From: Lewinellaceae bacterium SD302
Lineage (GTDB): Bacteria > Bacteroidota > Bacteroidia > Chitinophagales > Saprospiraceae
Length of the DNA stretch: 64,000 nt
Assembly: GCA_002591745.1 (NCBI GenBank)
Contig: PDLQ01000015.1
Span: forward strand, 58,004 to 122,003
Direction: 5' to 3'
The notes under the pieces were generated by a model. That model was not told the origin of the DNA and ran no database searches. It saw only the letters and a program-made list of their open reading frames with translations. Position numbers and translations under genes: made by a program. Shown piece by piece: positions 1 to 8,647 of this stretch. Within the stretch, counting starts at the first letter, position 1, and every line of letters starts with the position of its first letter.

Positions 1-379
1 TATGACCAGTGCTGGTTGCGGGAGCAGCTACTGCCGGAGCTTTTGCAGCTGTAGGAGCCTCTTTTTTCTCCGCCTCCTGGGTAGGGGCTTGCTCACCGGC
101 GGATGCTACCGTAGGAGAAGGGGAAACTTCCGCTCCTGCTTCGGTTTCAATGATGGCGATGACTTGGCCAATAGCTACAACATCGTCTACCTGGAAGAGA
201 ATTTCTTTCAGTGTGCCGGCTACGGGGGAGGGCACTTCACTGTCTACTTTATCAGTAGCGATCTCAAGAATGGTATCGTCTACCTCTACTTGTTCTCCTT
301 CTTGCTTGACCCAATTAAGGATCGTCGCTTCCATGATACTTTCGCCCATCTTGGGCATGATCAGTTCTACTTGGGCCAT
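1..379 (-). CDS. Dihydrolipoamide acyltransferase (E2) N-terminus, partial
   Basis: The gene starts at the ATG at 379 on the minus strand and runs off the left edge, so only about 126 residues are visible. Residues 2-76 form a biotinyl/lipoyl domain. The lipoyl-lysine motif ATDKVD is seen with Lys at about residue 44, flanked by the usual EI..(A/T) and SPVAG strands. After residue 80 comes an Ala/Pro/Glu-rich flexible linker, as in E2 subunits of 2-oxo acid dehydrogenase complexes. The lipoylated lysine would carry acyl groups between the E1 and E2 active sites in the cytosol. The peripheral-subunit-binding and catalytic domains lie outside the window, so the complex (branched-chain, pyruvate or 2-oxoglutarate) cannot be assigned. 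Confidence 0.85.
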   Translation of the reverse strand, partial: MAQVELIMPKMGESIMEATILNWVKQEGEQVEVDDTILEIATDKVDSEVPSPVAGTLKEILFQVDDVVAIGQVIAIIETEAGAEVSPSPTVASAGEQAPTQEAEKKEAPTAAKAPAVAAPATSTGH

Positions 380-477
380 TATTAAGCTGGTTTATCGCGC
401 CGGAATATTAAAAAAGTGGTGGCATTCCGGTCGCTGTTAGGCCCTGCAAAGGTACTGCTTTTGTCGAATCCTTTTCG

Positions 478-897
478 CTAATATTGAATATCTCCGTTGC
501 GAACTTGTTTAACGGAAGTGGCTATCAGTTCCCGTAGTACATCCATATCCACGTCGCTCAGTCGCTTTATGTACAAACAGCTTTTACCGGTCTTGTATTT
601 ACCAAGTTTTTCCAACAGATCGGCCTGACGCCCGATACCACCCATCAGGTAAAGAGAAATAGCAGATTTGCGAGGACTAAAGCCGGTTTCCATCCAATCG
701 CCTTCCCGGCCACTGGCGTAAGTATAGTGGTATTTGCCAAAGCCAATTATACTCGGACCCCACATTACTGGTGACTCGCCGGTGATTTCCTGCATCAAAT
801 CGATGATCGTTTGTGCATCGGCTCTTTTCTGTTCGTTGTCAACCGTAGCCAGAAAATCGGAAACGGAGACGTTAGTAGGGGTGGTTTTATTAGCCAT
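478..897 (-). CDS. DUF1801 (YdhG-like) domain protein
   Basis: This 139-residue cytosolic protein is recognised as a DUF1801/YdhG-like fold by the pattern of an N-terminal helix (SVSDFLATV), then RADAQTIIDLM, a W-G-P-S-I-IGFG segment and a C-terminal helix containing VLRELIATSVKQV. The open frame extends upstream to 936. The ATG at 897 (MANKTT) is preferred because the extra 13 residues look non-homologous and family members begin close to this point. No function is established for the family. It stands alone, and the next gene downstream is the E2 gene, 98 bp away. Confidence 0.8.
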   Translation of the reverse strand: MANKTTPTNVSVSDFLATVDNEQKRADAQTIIDLMQEITGESPVMWGPSIIGFGKYHYTYASGREGDWMETGFSPRKSAISLYLMGGIGRQADLLEKLGKYKTGKSCLYIKRLSDVDMDVLRELIATSVKQVRNGDIQY

Positions 898-1002
898 TAG
901 AAGTTGTTTTGATTGGTGATTTTGAGGAACACCCAAATATTTTGAAGTATTTCAATTAGCTACTCCGCAAGGTTTTAAGATCACTAGGGAGACTATTACT
1001 GA

Positions 1003-1012
1003 CAAAGTAGCA
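1003..1012 (+). repeat. Dispersed core repeat CAAAGTAGCA, single copy
   Basis: A single copy of the window-wide 10-mer lies in the intergenic DNA between the DUF1801 gene and the SnoaL-like gene. Its context is GACAAAGTAGCAATGC. No inverted partner was found in the preceding 1 kb. Confidence 0.75.
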
Positions 1013-1188
1013 ATGCTGGCTGCGGTTGACAACGATCAGCAAAGCCAAAGCAGCAAATGGATCATTCAACAGAAATATTTCCTCTTCTGCTGGTATGCAG
1101 AGATGCCTGAATGGCAATATCGGAAAACAAATTTGCATTTATGGAAAAATGTTTTTAATTTTATGAAAACAAACAAAAAAGTTCAAAT

Positions 1189-1548
1189 ATGACAACTCAG
1201 CAAGTTGCCGACCGTTTGGTCGAAATGGGCCGTAGCGGAAAACTCGACCAGTGCTACGATGAATTATTCGCTCAAGACGCCGAATCTCATGAAATGGCCG
1301 GCGTGCCAAATGGTAGTGCCAAGGGACTGGACAACCTCAAGAAAAAGTCCGAAGCTTGGGCCCGGGATGTCAAACAAGTTCACGAACTCCGTATCTCCGA
1401 CCCGGTAATTGGTGGCGGTTACTTCTCCGTTTCGATGTTCATCGACGTTGAGAAAAATGATGGCACCCGCACTGCCGATGCCGAAATCTGCGTCTACAAA
1501 GTAGTGGATGGCAAGATTGCCGAAGAACGCTTTTTCTATACCATGTAG
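1189..1548 (+). CDS. SnoaL-like / NTF2-fold protein
   Basis: This is a 119-residue protein of SnoaL/NTF2 cone-fold type. It has an N-terminal helix (VADRLVEMGRSGKLDQCYDELFAQDAESHE), a central helix (LDNLKKKSEAWARDV) and alternating strands ending in EICVYKVVDGKIAEERFFY. This is the usual strand pattern of small SnoaL-like proteins that bind or isomerise small ligands. No catalytic residues can be assigned. It is probably monocistronic. The ATG at 1189 follows an A-rich leader without a Shine-Dalgarno sequence, as is usual in Bacteroidota. Confidence 0.75.
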   Translation: MTTQQVADRLVEMGRSGKLDQCYDELFAQDAESHEMAGVPNGSAKGLDNLKKKSEAWARDVKQVHELRISDPVIGGGYFSVSMFIDVEKNDGTRTADAEICVYKVVDGKIAEERFFYTM

Positions 1549-1877
1549 AGTTACTGGTTTACGTGCGTAGTGAAAGTTCTCGCGCAAAAGGTGTATAGCA
1601 GGAAAAGGTGACCATTCGTTATTGTCCGTCCTGCCAATAGGCAGGTTGGTTTGCGGCATCTATGCCCTAAGGAATATGGAGTCCTGTCGCTGCCTGGCTG
1701 GAATAAACTTTTTTGCTAAATAAAAGCAGGGCTTTTGGTCTGGCACAACGAAACTAACTGTCACCTTTTCCTATTCTGTATTCTTGGGAATCCCCTCGTC
1801 CTGCTTACCCAGAACAATCCGCCCAACGAAGACTTATTTATCGAAGAGACTATTTTCCGTCAAAACCGATAATTAAG
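1549..1877. other. Gene-free stretch with two inverted repeats
   Basis: No coding region is seen. A compact hairpin, CCTGCC-AATA-GGCAGG, lies at about 1628-1643. A 12 bp inverted repeat, GGAAAAGGTGAC at 1601-1612 and GTCACCTTTTCC at 1760-1771, encloses about 147 bp. Neither is followed by a clear T tract, so they are not called terminators. Confidence 0.5.
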
Positions 1878-2324
1878 ATGCAGGAAGCCGATACTTGGGT
1901 ATGCCCCAATTGCCAACGCGCTTTTTTTAAGAAGAATCAAAGTCATTACTGTAGCCCGGAAACGATTGATGACGTTCTGGCTGGTAAACCCGATAATGTT
2001 TTATTGGTCTTTGATGAACTACTGGTTGCCGTAGCCGACTGGGAGCCACAGATCATCGGTGCCGGCAAAAAAGCCATTATCTTCAATAATGGCAAGGCCT
2101 GGATGGTGGTCCGCCCCATGAAAGATCAACTGGACGTTGCCTTCTTCTACGATAAAAAGCTGAGTCACCCTTCCATATTTCGTGCTCGTTTGGACAACAT
2201 GGGCAAGAACAAGTACATCCACCATTTTCGCCTCAAACAACCCGGTGATCTGACGCCGGAGATGATTGATATGTTGCGAAAGGGTTTCAATTATGTACTG
2301 GGAAGCATCAAAAAGCGGAAGTAG
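1878..2324 (+). CDS. DUF5655-type protein with N-terminal zinc ribbon
   Basis: This 148-residue cytosolic protein begins with a short Cys/His cluster (CPNCQ followed by HYC around residues 9-25), suggesting a zinc-binding knuckle. The remainder matches the DUF5655/DUF5655-like pattern, with AGKKAIIFNNGKAWMVVRP, DVAFFYDKKL and a terminal helix PEMIDMLRKGFNYV. The biochemical role is unknown. It is convergent with the T9SS gene at 2359, 34 bp away. Confidence 0.7.
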   Translation: MQEADTWVCPNCQRAFFKKNQSHYCSPETIDDVLAGKPDNVLLVFDELLVAVADWEPQIIGAGKKAIIFNNGKAWMVVRPMKDQLDVAFFYDKKLSHPSIFRARLDNMGKNKYIHHFRLKQPGDLTPEMIDMLRKGFNYVLGSIKKRK

Positions 2325-2358
2325 AAAAACGCTCGTACCACACCAAGTGGCGCATATT

Positions 2359-4068
2359 TTAACCCTTACTATTGAGATAACGCCGTTTAAACCAGCTGTG
2401 CTCAGTTCTGCCTCTGACAATATAGGTTCCCATGGGTAATAGGCCGAGATTCCAGACGTGCTGTATTGGTCCGGGATGGCGGCGCAGTAACTTTCCAGAG
2501 ATATCTAATAACTGAAGGTCAAAGAGCGGTTGGTCCGTCTGGAAAAAGAGTTGATTTGTTCCCGGATTCGGGTAGAGTCTCACCTCCTTGGCTGACAACC
2601 AACTGTCATTTGCCGAAGAGGGTAAAAGAAAATCATTCAGGCCAATGATGAAGCCAGGGTAGCTTGTACGAAAATTGTACTCAAGCCGGGTCAAAGTAAC
2701 CTCTTCGGGACCAGGAGAAACCAAAGTGGGGCCGAAGGCGAAACTCGACATGATCAGTTTTTCGGTTTCCGTAACCGTAAATTCCGGCCAGCTGAGTGGC
2801 GTATAAAAAGGAGGATCAAAAAAGGTTCCCTCGGCACAGACCACGGCTCTTGAAAACTCAGAATCGAAGTCTAGTTCTCCAACAAACAATGCCGAAAGGC
2901 TATCCGTCGTCAGACTAGTGCCGTTCACTAATGGTAGTGATCCAGAGAATCTACCAAACAATAGTGTATTTCCCTGGGGGCCGATATTTACGTCAAATAA
3001 TTGCACATTTCCTAAAGCATCTATTACGGCGCTATTGGTTGGTTGTGCATTAATGGAATGTTGTAGTAAAAATCCGGCTTTCTCAGAAGAAGGGTCTAAA
3101 GTCACCTCTTCTCCAGCGTATTCGAAATCAGCAGTGAAACTGCCGGAGATCAATATTTCGGTTGGGCTTTGGTTGGTGAAAATAGCATCGTGGGCAATCT
3201 CTGACCCTGGCCCTCCGTAGGTTTCATACCATAGCCAGTTGGATCCACTGGGGTGGTGTTTGGCGATGAATATATCAGTTCCTCCGGCGGCCGCGGTAGG
3301 TTCTTCATCAAAATCAATCTCACCGGAGAAATCCCCAACAAGGTATGCGTGACCGTCGTCGTCAGCTAGGATAGATCTAACGGAGATGTTACTGGAAGTC
3401 CACCCTATGGATTCTGCCCAGTCCAGATTAAAATCAGCATCATACTTAGCTGCAAATAGATTCCTGTCAACTGCTGAAAGAAGAAAATCTCCACTTCCCG
3501 GGGTCGGGTCCAGGTCTACGTCTATTTTGTCTTCGTAAAAACCAGCAACGTAAAGGTTGCCTTCAGCATCGGTCGTGATCCTGGTAGCAGCTGCCTGATC
3601 AAGAAATGAACGGTATACTCGGACATCAATTATGTCTCCGGCCTCATTGAGCTTCCAGACGAAGCCGGTATCATATTCTCCTCCATTCCTGGTAAATCCC
3701 TGACCAAAATCGACTATTCCTTTAAAGCTTCCGACTATAAACAGATCACCAGTGCTACTTCGGTGAATATCGAAGACCCTTGAAGTCTCGTTTTGAACTA
3801 CCCTTATCCAGTCGAGTTCATCGTTAGCCGTAAAACGGCAAACAAAGGCCACTACTTCCGATTGTACAAAAGTGGTATCTCCTGCCATTCCTCCTGGGAA
3901 CGTAATGGAGTCTCGAAATGATCCGGCTACGTAGTAGCTTCCTGCTTCGCCGGCTTCGAGACTGAAAACTTCCCCGTTGGTATTGTACGGAAATACCGTG
4001 GGCGAAGAAAATGACTGGCTGCCTAATTGAACAACGAAAAAGAGTAAAGGGAGTAATAGGAGTTTCAT
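2359..4068 (-). CDS. T9SS-exported repeat (SBBP-like) protein
   Basis: This 569-residue secreted protein has an N-terminal signal peptide (MKLLLLPLLFFVVQLGSQSF). Its body consists of repeated segments resembling SBBP beta-propeller blades, with recurring patterns such as GNLYVAGFYEDKID, GHAYLVGDFSGEID and EILISGSFTADF. The C-terminal ~75 residues contain the T9SS sorting pattern: LYPNPGTNQL, LLDISGKLL and a final GTYIVRGRTEHSWFKRRYL strand. It should be exported across the outer membrane and anchored or released. The partner or ligand is unknown. It lies downstream of and parallel to the GMC oxidoreductase genes, with a 46 bp gap. Confidence 0.85.
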   Translation of the reverse strand: MKLLLLPLLFFVVQLGSQSFSSPTVFPYNTNGEVFSLEAGEAGSYYVAGSFRDSITFPGGMAGDTTFVQSEVVAFVCRFTANDELDWIRVVQNETSRVFDIHRSSTGDLFIVGSFKGIVDFGQGFTRNGGEYDTGFVWKLNEAGDIIDVRVYRSFLDQAAATRITTDAEGNLYVAGFYEDKIDVDLDPTPGSGDFLLSAVDRNLFAAKYDADFNLDWAESIGWTSSNISVRSILADDDGHAYLVGDFSGEIDFDEEPTAAAGGTDIFIAKHHPSGSNWLWYETYGGPGSEIAHDAIFTNQSPTEILISGSFTADFEYAGEEVTLDPSSEKAGFLLQHSINAQPTNSAVIDALGNVQLFDVNIGPQGNTLLFGRFSGSLPLVNGTSLTTDSLSALFVGELDFDSEFSRAVVCAEGTFFDPPFYTPLSWPEFTVTETEKLIMSSFAFGPTLVSPGPEEVTLTRLEYNFRTSYPGFIIGLNDFLLPSSANDSWLSAKEVRLYPNPGTNQLFFQTDQPLFDLQLLDISGKLLRRHPGPIQHVWNLGLLPMGTYIVRGRTEHSWFKRRYLNSKG

Positions 4069-4114
4069 GGCAGCAGCTACTAGTTTAGGTAACTCATCGT
4101 GATCGAAAGTTGGT

Positions 4115-5827
4115 TTACAGCTCCCCGGCCTGCACCAACTGGTGCATCTTATCCACTGCCCGGGCCGTCATCGCCATGTAGGTGATACTAGGGTTCTGGG
4201 TAGCAGAACTGGTCATGAAGCTACCATCAGTTACGAAGACATTTTTTACCGCGTGTACCTGGTTCCACTTATTCAGTACGCTGGTCTTAGGGTCGCGGCC
4301 CATCCGGGCGGTTCCCATTTCGTGGATAGCGGCACCGGGGGCCGTTTCGTTATTGGTAGTCTGAATATTAACTCCTCCGGCTGCGTCCAGCATTTCGGCG
4401 GCACAGTTAACACCGTCCTTACGCAGAGCCATCTCGTTTTCTCGGAGCTTGGCATCAAAAACCAGAGTAGGTTGCCCGTGTTGATCCAACTTCTCAAAGT
4501 TGAGGTACATCTTGTTCTCGTGATAAGGCAGTAACTCGCCGAAACAGGTCATCCAGACTCGCCAGGGACCGGGTTGAGCTGCACTCTTTTTTAGCTGTTC
4601 TCCAATGCCATCGGCCCCAAAGTTGAGTCCCCGGCTCGCGCCACCCTGGTAACCAAAACCCCGACGGTAGTCTTTGCGCTGGGTTTCCTTGTTAATATTA
4701 CGGAAACGAGGAATGTAAAATCCACCATTGGGTCGCCGTCCTTTGTAGTATTGATCCTTCATGCCCGGTAATTCAGCCGAAGCACCCATGCCGTAGTGGT
4801 GATCCATCAGGTTATGACCCAACTCTCCGCTATCGTTGCCTAGTCCGTCGGGGAACCGTTCGCTACGACTGTTCAGTAAGATCGCCGTCGATCCTACCGT
4901 ACTGGCGTTGCAGAACACGATCCGGCTGTAGAATTCGAGCTCTTCTCCGGTGTTCCGGTCTTTTACTCGTACGCCGGTGGCTTTTTGAGTTTTGTCGTCA
5001 AAAATGATCGTATGCACAATGCTGTCGGCCCGTAAGGTCAGGTTTCCGGTGTCCATCGCTACCGGCAGCGTAGCTGAGACACTACTAAAATAACCACCAT
5101 AGGGGCAGCCACGCCAGCAACGGTCACGAGCCTGGCACTGCCCACGGAGCCCTTTATGAACATCGGGATTGTACTGGCTAAGGTTGGCCGTTCGGCCCGG
5201 TGTTAGCAGGCGGTAGGGGTATTTGGCGTTGATTTTCTCCCGCATCATCTGCTCGGCACAGTTGAGCTGGAAGGGAGGTAGGAATTCACCGTCCGGCACC
5301 TGTGGTAGTCCTTCTTTCTGTCCCTGTACACCCACGAATTTTTCCACGTAGCTGTACCAGGGCTCGATGTCCGCGTAGCGGATCGGCCAATCTACCCCGA
5401 TACCTTCCTTGGCGTTGGCTTCGAAATCCAGGTCACTCCAGCGGTAACAATGGCGACCCCACATGATGGAGCGGCCACCGACGTGGTGCCCCCTGATCCA
5501 GTCGAAGCGATTCACCTCATCGTAATCGTATTCGTCATCTTTGGCGATCCAGTGCTTATTGTCCTGGTTTACCCACCACGACAGCCGATTTTGCTTAGAG
5601 TAATGACGGGCAATCTCCTCCTTAGGCACCTTGTTGTTGTACTCCAGTTCCCAGTTATCCATGTTCGCCGTAGGGTAATCACCGTGTTTGACATCCCTGC
5701 CACGCTCCAGGATCAGGGTCTTATAGCCTTTTTTACATAGCTCCATCGCGGCATAGCCGCCGCTTATACCAGTGCCGATGACGATGGCATCGAAGGTGTT
5801 TTCGTTGGTTTTGGGTTGTATGTACAT
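4115..5827 (-). CDS. GMC family flavin oxidoreductase (paralogue 2)
   Basis: This 570-residue FAD-dependent oxidoreductase of the glucose-methanol-choline family has a dinucleotide-binding GTGISGG motif about 20 residues from the start. It also has a GGRSIMWGRHCYR segment, a Cys-rich CRGCPYGGYFSS-type patch and the C-terminal HEMGTARMG and NPSITYMAM motifs. The ATG at 5827 (MYIQPK) is chosen because it places the FAD motif at the normal distance, and because the equivalent start exists in the paralogue at 8594. It probably oxidises a sugar or alcohol with electrons passed to a partner subunit or quinone, as in gluconate-2-dehydrogenase-like enzymes. The substrate cannot be inferred. A 155 bp insertion element separates it from the upstream subunit gene. 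Confidence 0.9.
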   Translation of the reverse strand: MYIQPKTNENTFDAIVIGTGISGGYAAMELCKKGYKTLILERGRDVKHGDYPTANMDNWELEYNNKVPKEEIARHYSKQNRLSWWVNQDNKHWIAKDDEYDYDEVNRFDWIRGHHVGGRSIMWGRHCYRWSDLDFEANAKEGIGVDWPIRYADIEPWYSYVEKFVGVQGQKEGLPQVPDGEFLPPFQLNCAEQMMREKINAKYPYRLLTPGRTANLSQYNPDVHKGLRGQCQARDRCWRGCPYGGYFSSVSATLPVAMDTGNLTLRADSIVHTIIFDDKTQKATGVRVKDRNTGEELEFYSRIVFCNASTVGSTAILLNSRSERFPDGLGNDSGELGHNLMDHHYGMGASAELPGMKDQYYKGRRPNGGFYIPRFRNINKETQRKDYRRGFGYQGGASRGLNFGADGIGEQLKKSAAQPGPWRVWMTCFGELLPYHENKMYLNFEKLDQHGQPTLVFDAKLRENEMALRKDGVNCAAEMLDAAGGVNIQTTNNETAPGAAIHEMGTARMGRDPKTSVLNKWNQVHAVKNVFVTDGSFMTSSATQNPSITYMAMTARAVDKMHQLVQAGEL

Positions 5828-5974
5828 GCTGGGAAAACTGAGGAGTTGAGAAATAAAAGGTTGAGGTAAGCAAGGGAGAAAGATTAAGGAAAGAGGCATT
5901 TGAGATCAAGAGCTAAAATCCGCAGTAATCCTAACCAGGCCGCTGGCAACTTGAACTCTTCAATCACTTCTTTA

Positions 5975-6129
5975 GAGCTTGTTTGGATTTCTATTTCCTG
6001 AAAAACAAGCATTTATGAACCTGGCGTCACCAAAAATAGATCGCTTGACCCGCTAAGCTCACAATTTTATGGTATAGTCAGAACCATAAATTATTGTTTT
6101 TCAGTTCGTAGCAATTCCCAAACAAGCTC
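5975..6129. mobile_element. 155 bp IS5-like non-autonomous element (MITE), copy 1
   Basis: The element is bounded by inverted ends GAGCTTGTTTGG and CCAAACAAGCTC and flanked by direct TTA duplications (5972-5974 and 6130-6132). It has further internal symmetry (TTCCTGAAAAACAA near one end and TTGTTTTTCAG near the other) and contains no reading frame. A second copy of identical length lies in inverted orientation at 63728-63882, with about four to five substitutions. A 3 bp TNA target duplication is typical of some IS5-family groups. The family assignment is inference. Confidence 0.85.
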
Positions 6130-6153
6130 TTACCTCAGTCCTTCAATCATTAT

Positions 6154-6786
6154 TTAAATGGCCCAGGCAACTCCGCCCGTCAGCTCTTCCAGATCACCGC
6201 AGGGTATGTACTCGCCCGGAATTGGCAGGTAAGCAAGTTGGTTGGTTGCCACTTCCTCACTACCGAAATAATAAGCGATGGTAGCTTGCTTGAGCGCAAA
6301 GTAAGTATCTCGTAAGGTCATCTCCTCTTCGCCCAGCGTTTCCCAGTCCGTTTCCGGGTTTTTATAATGCAGGTCCTGGTCTTGAAGGTAGATCAGCATA
6401 GCCCCTTCGTCCAGCCCTTTGAAGCCTTGAGAGGCGGCATTATCCGCATCCATTTTAGCCATTAATTTGTTCAGGCCGGCTTTAGTTTCTTCCTGTGCCT
6501 CTTCGCTGTAGACGGCCCCTACCATACGGTCAATGGTTTCTGGCACACCCACGTCGCTGGCTCCCGGCGTATCGGTACGGGGAATGATGGTATCGGCAAA
6601 TTTTGTGATATAATCGTACTGCTCCTGATTAAAGAATGTGGGGCTGTATGGCTCCGCTGCAACTACTTCCGGAGTTGCGACTGCGGCATCACTTTCGCAA
6701 CTGGTTAGAAAAGCGGAAGCCAGCGGGGCACTCACGGCGGCTCCGGTGGCCAGAGCGGCGTAACGCAGAATTTCTCGACGGTTCAT
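6154..6786 (-). CDS. Gluconate 2-dehydrogenase subunit 3 family protein
   Basis: This 210-residue exported protein matches the family that partners membrane-associated GMC dehydrogenases, by patterns such as FFNQEQYDYITKFADTIIPRTDTPGASDVGVPE and the downstream helical region. The ATG at 6786 is chosen because MNRREILRYAALATGAAVSA gives a Tat-like twin-arginine signal followed by a possible lipobox (LTSC). The longer open frame only adds sequence that overlaps the upstream GMC gene. It is probably exported to the periplasm as the small partner of the adjacent GMC flavoprotein. It lies 83 bp downstream of paralogue 1, and the gap contains a strong hairpin. Confidence 0.85.
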   Translation of the reverse strand: MNRREILRYAALATGAAVSAPLASAFLTSCESDAAVATPEVVAAEPYSPTFFNQEQYDYITKFADTIIPRTDTPGASDVGVPETIDRMVGAVYSEEAQEETKAGLNKLMAKMDADNAASQGFKGLDEGAMLIYLQDQDLHYKNPETDWETLGEEEMTLRDTYFALKQATIAYYFGSEEVATNQLAYLPIPGEYIPCGDLEELTGGVAWAI

Positions 6787-6800
6787 AATTGTTGTGTTTT

Positions 6801-6850
6801 TGGCTTCAAAGTAGCAGTGCCTTACAATTGGCATTGCTACTTTGAAGTCA
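6801..6850. repeat. Inverted pair of the core repeat forming an intercistronic hairpin
   Basis: Arms at 6802-6821 and 6830-6849 pair over about 20 bp with one G-T mismatch and an 8-base loop. The core 10-mers are CAAAGTAGCA (6807-6816) and TGCTACTTTG (6835-6844). This is the reverse arrangement to the other intergenic pairs. The hairpin lies between two genes of the GMC operon and could stabilise or attenuate the transcript. Confidence 0.85.
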
Positions 6851-6869
6851 TGATGGTGATTGTTATGAT

Positions 6870-8594
6870 TTAGATGTCCATTTTTTTCAACGACTCCACG
6901 GCGTGGTCGGCGGCGCGGGCGGTGAAAGCCATGTAGGTAAGGGAGGGGTTGACACAAGCGGCACTGGTCATGAACGACCCGTCGGTGATGTAGACATTGG
7001 GGGCGCTCCAAAGGCGGTTGTGCTTGTCCAGTACGCTGTTGCGTTTGCTGGTGCCCATGCGGGCCGTACCCATTTCGTGGATGCCAAGGCCGGGGAAACT
7101 ATGGGCATCGTAAGTATCTACGTCCTTAAACCCGGCGGCCTCCAGCATTTCGGCGGCCTCATTGATCATATCCTCTTTCATCGCGTATTCATTCTCTCCC
7201 CAGGCAGCGTCGAAAGTAATGGTGGGCAGTCCATCTTTATCCGTTACTTCGCGGTTGATGTACATGCGGTTGCTCTCGTCCGGTAAGGCTTCACCAAAGG
7301 CCGTCATGCCCATGCGCCAGTCGCCGGGAATGAGCATTTTCTGCTTCAGCTCAGCGCCGATGGTCGTATCCAGTTCGCGGACGCTGCGCATCCAGTTGGT
7401 ACGGCTGGCACCACCCTGATAGCCGAAGCCACGGAGATAATTCTTCTTGCTGCTACGATCACCCGGCAGGTTCTGGAAACGGGGGATGTAGACGCCGTTA
7501 GGTTTGCGGCCTTTGTAGTATTGATCGCCGTACTCATCCAGACGACCGCTGGCACCCACCCGGAAGTGATGGTCCATGAGGTTGCGGCCCAACTGCCCAC
7601 TGGCGTCCAGGGTCATTTCTTCTTCGTGCTCCGTATTCATTACGATGAAAGTAGAAGCGATGGCGGAAGCGCAAAGGAAAACGACTTTGGCAAAAAACTC
7701 GTGGTCTTCGCCCGTTTTAGTGTCGCGTACGCGAACTCCTTTCGCTTTACCGGTTTCTTTATCCATGATCAGGCTGTAAACCGAGCTATTTGGGCGTAGC
7801 GTCATATTGCCGGTCTCCATTGCCACGGGGATAGTGGAAGAAACGCTGCTGAAGTAACCGCCAAAAGGACAGCCCCGGATACAGCGGTTGCGGTACTGGC
7901 ACTGGCCGCGGGTGCCCAGGTGAACCTTGGGGTCGTAGGCCGTCAGGTGAGCGACCCGACCGGCGGTAACCACCCTTCCGTTCATATTTTTGGCAACGCC
8001 CTTGCGGAAGTGGTCTTCGGCGCAGTTAAGGGGCATCATGGGCAGGAACTGGCCATCGGGTAATTGTGATAGGCCCAGTCGTTCACCACTGATACCGGCG
8101 AAAGTTTCCACTTTGTCGTACCAGGGGGACATTTCGGCGTAGCGCACCGGCCAGTCGGTAGCGATACCATCGCGGGCGTTGGCTTCAAAGTCGATGTCGC
8201 TAAGCCGGTAACTGTGGCGGCCCCACATGATGGAACGGCCCCCGACGTGGTAGCCTCGCATCCAATCGAAACGGCGGTCTTCGCCGTAGGGATGCTCACT
8301 GTCTTTGACAAACCAGTGTTTGTGTGACTGCCGAATCGTATAACCCGTACGGCTTTGCTTCGGGTAATGCTCTTCAATTTCTGCGGGGGGCACCTGGTTG
8401 CGATTTTCCAGTTCCCAGTCTTCGAGATTGGCCGTGGGGTAGTCTCCGTGTTTGACATCCCGTCCTTTTTCCAGGACCAGGGTCTTGAGCCCTTTTTCGG
8501 TCAATTCCTTTACCGCCCAGCCGCCGCTGATTCCGGTACCGACCACGATGGCGTCGTAGGTTGTCTCCTGTTCTCCTTGGGAGTTAAAATACAT
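6870..8594 (-). CDS. GMC family flavin oxidoreductase (paralogue 1)
   Basis: This 574-residue flavoprotein is closely related to the gene at 4115. It shares GTGISGGWAVKELTEKGL (FAD-binding), GGRSIMWGRHSYR, CIRGCPFGGYFSS, GIHEMGTARMG and NPSLTYMAF. The ATG at 8594 (MYFNSQ) is preferred over the upstream frame start because it aligns with the paralogue. It heads an apparent operon with the subunit-3 gene at 6154, and the second paralogue lies beyond the mobile element. It is probably a periplasmic or membrane-associated dehydrogenase of a sugar or alcohol exported together with the Tat-signal subunit. It has no signal peptide of its own, so co-export is inferred. The substrate is unknown. Confidence 0.9.
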   Translation of the reverse strand: MYFNSQGEQETTYDAIVVGTGISGGWAVKELTEKGLKTLVLEKGRDVKHGDYPTANLEDWELENRNQVPPAEIEEHYPKQSRTGYTIRQSHKHWFVKDSEHPYGEDRRFDWMRGYHVGGRSIMWGRHSYRLSDIDFEANARDGIATDWPVRYAEMSPWYDKVETFAGISGERLGLSQLPDGQFLPMMPLNCAEDHFRKGVAKNMNGRVVTAGRVAHLTAYDPKVHLGTRGQCQYRNRCIRGCPFGGYFSSVSSTIPVAMETGNMTLRPNSSVYSLIMDKETGKAKGVRVRDTKTGEDHEFFAKVVFLCASAIASTFIVMNTEHEEEMTLDASGQLGRNLMDHHFRVGASGRLDEYGDQYYKGRKPNGVYIPRFQNLPGDRSSKKNYLRGFGYQGGASRTNWMRSVRELDTTIGAELKQKMLIPGDWRMGMTAFGEALPDESNRMYINREVTDKDGLPTITFDAAWGENEYAMKEDMINEAAEMLEAAGFKDVDTYDAHSFPGLGIHEMGTARMGTSKRNSVLDKHNRLWSAPNVYITDGSFMTSAACVNPSLTYMAFTARAADHAVESLKKMDI

Positions 8595-8647
8595 TGTTCT
8601 TGATTTAAGCGATTTCTCAGCCGTCAATATAAGAACAATGTTTGGCC

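Noticed and set aside
956..1138. 60-codon minus-strand frame holding a core repeat copy
   Set aside because: No family likeness, and it covers the probable promoter region of the gene at 1189.
6787..7011. N-terminal extension of the subunit-3 gene
   Set aside because: It overlaps the upstream GMC gene and hairpin and gives an Arg/His-rich stretch; the Tat-like signal begins at 6786.
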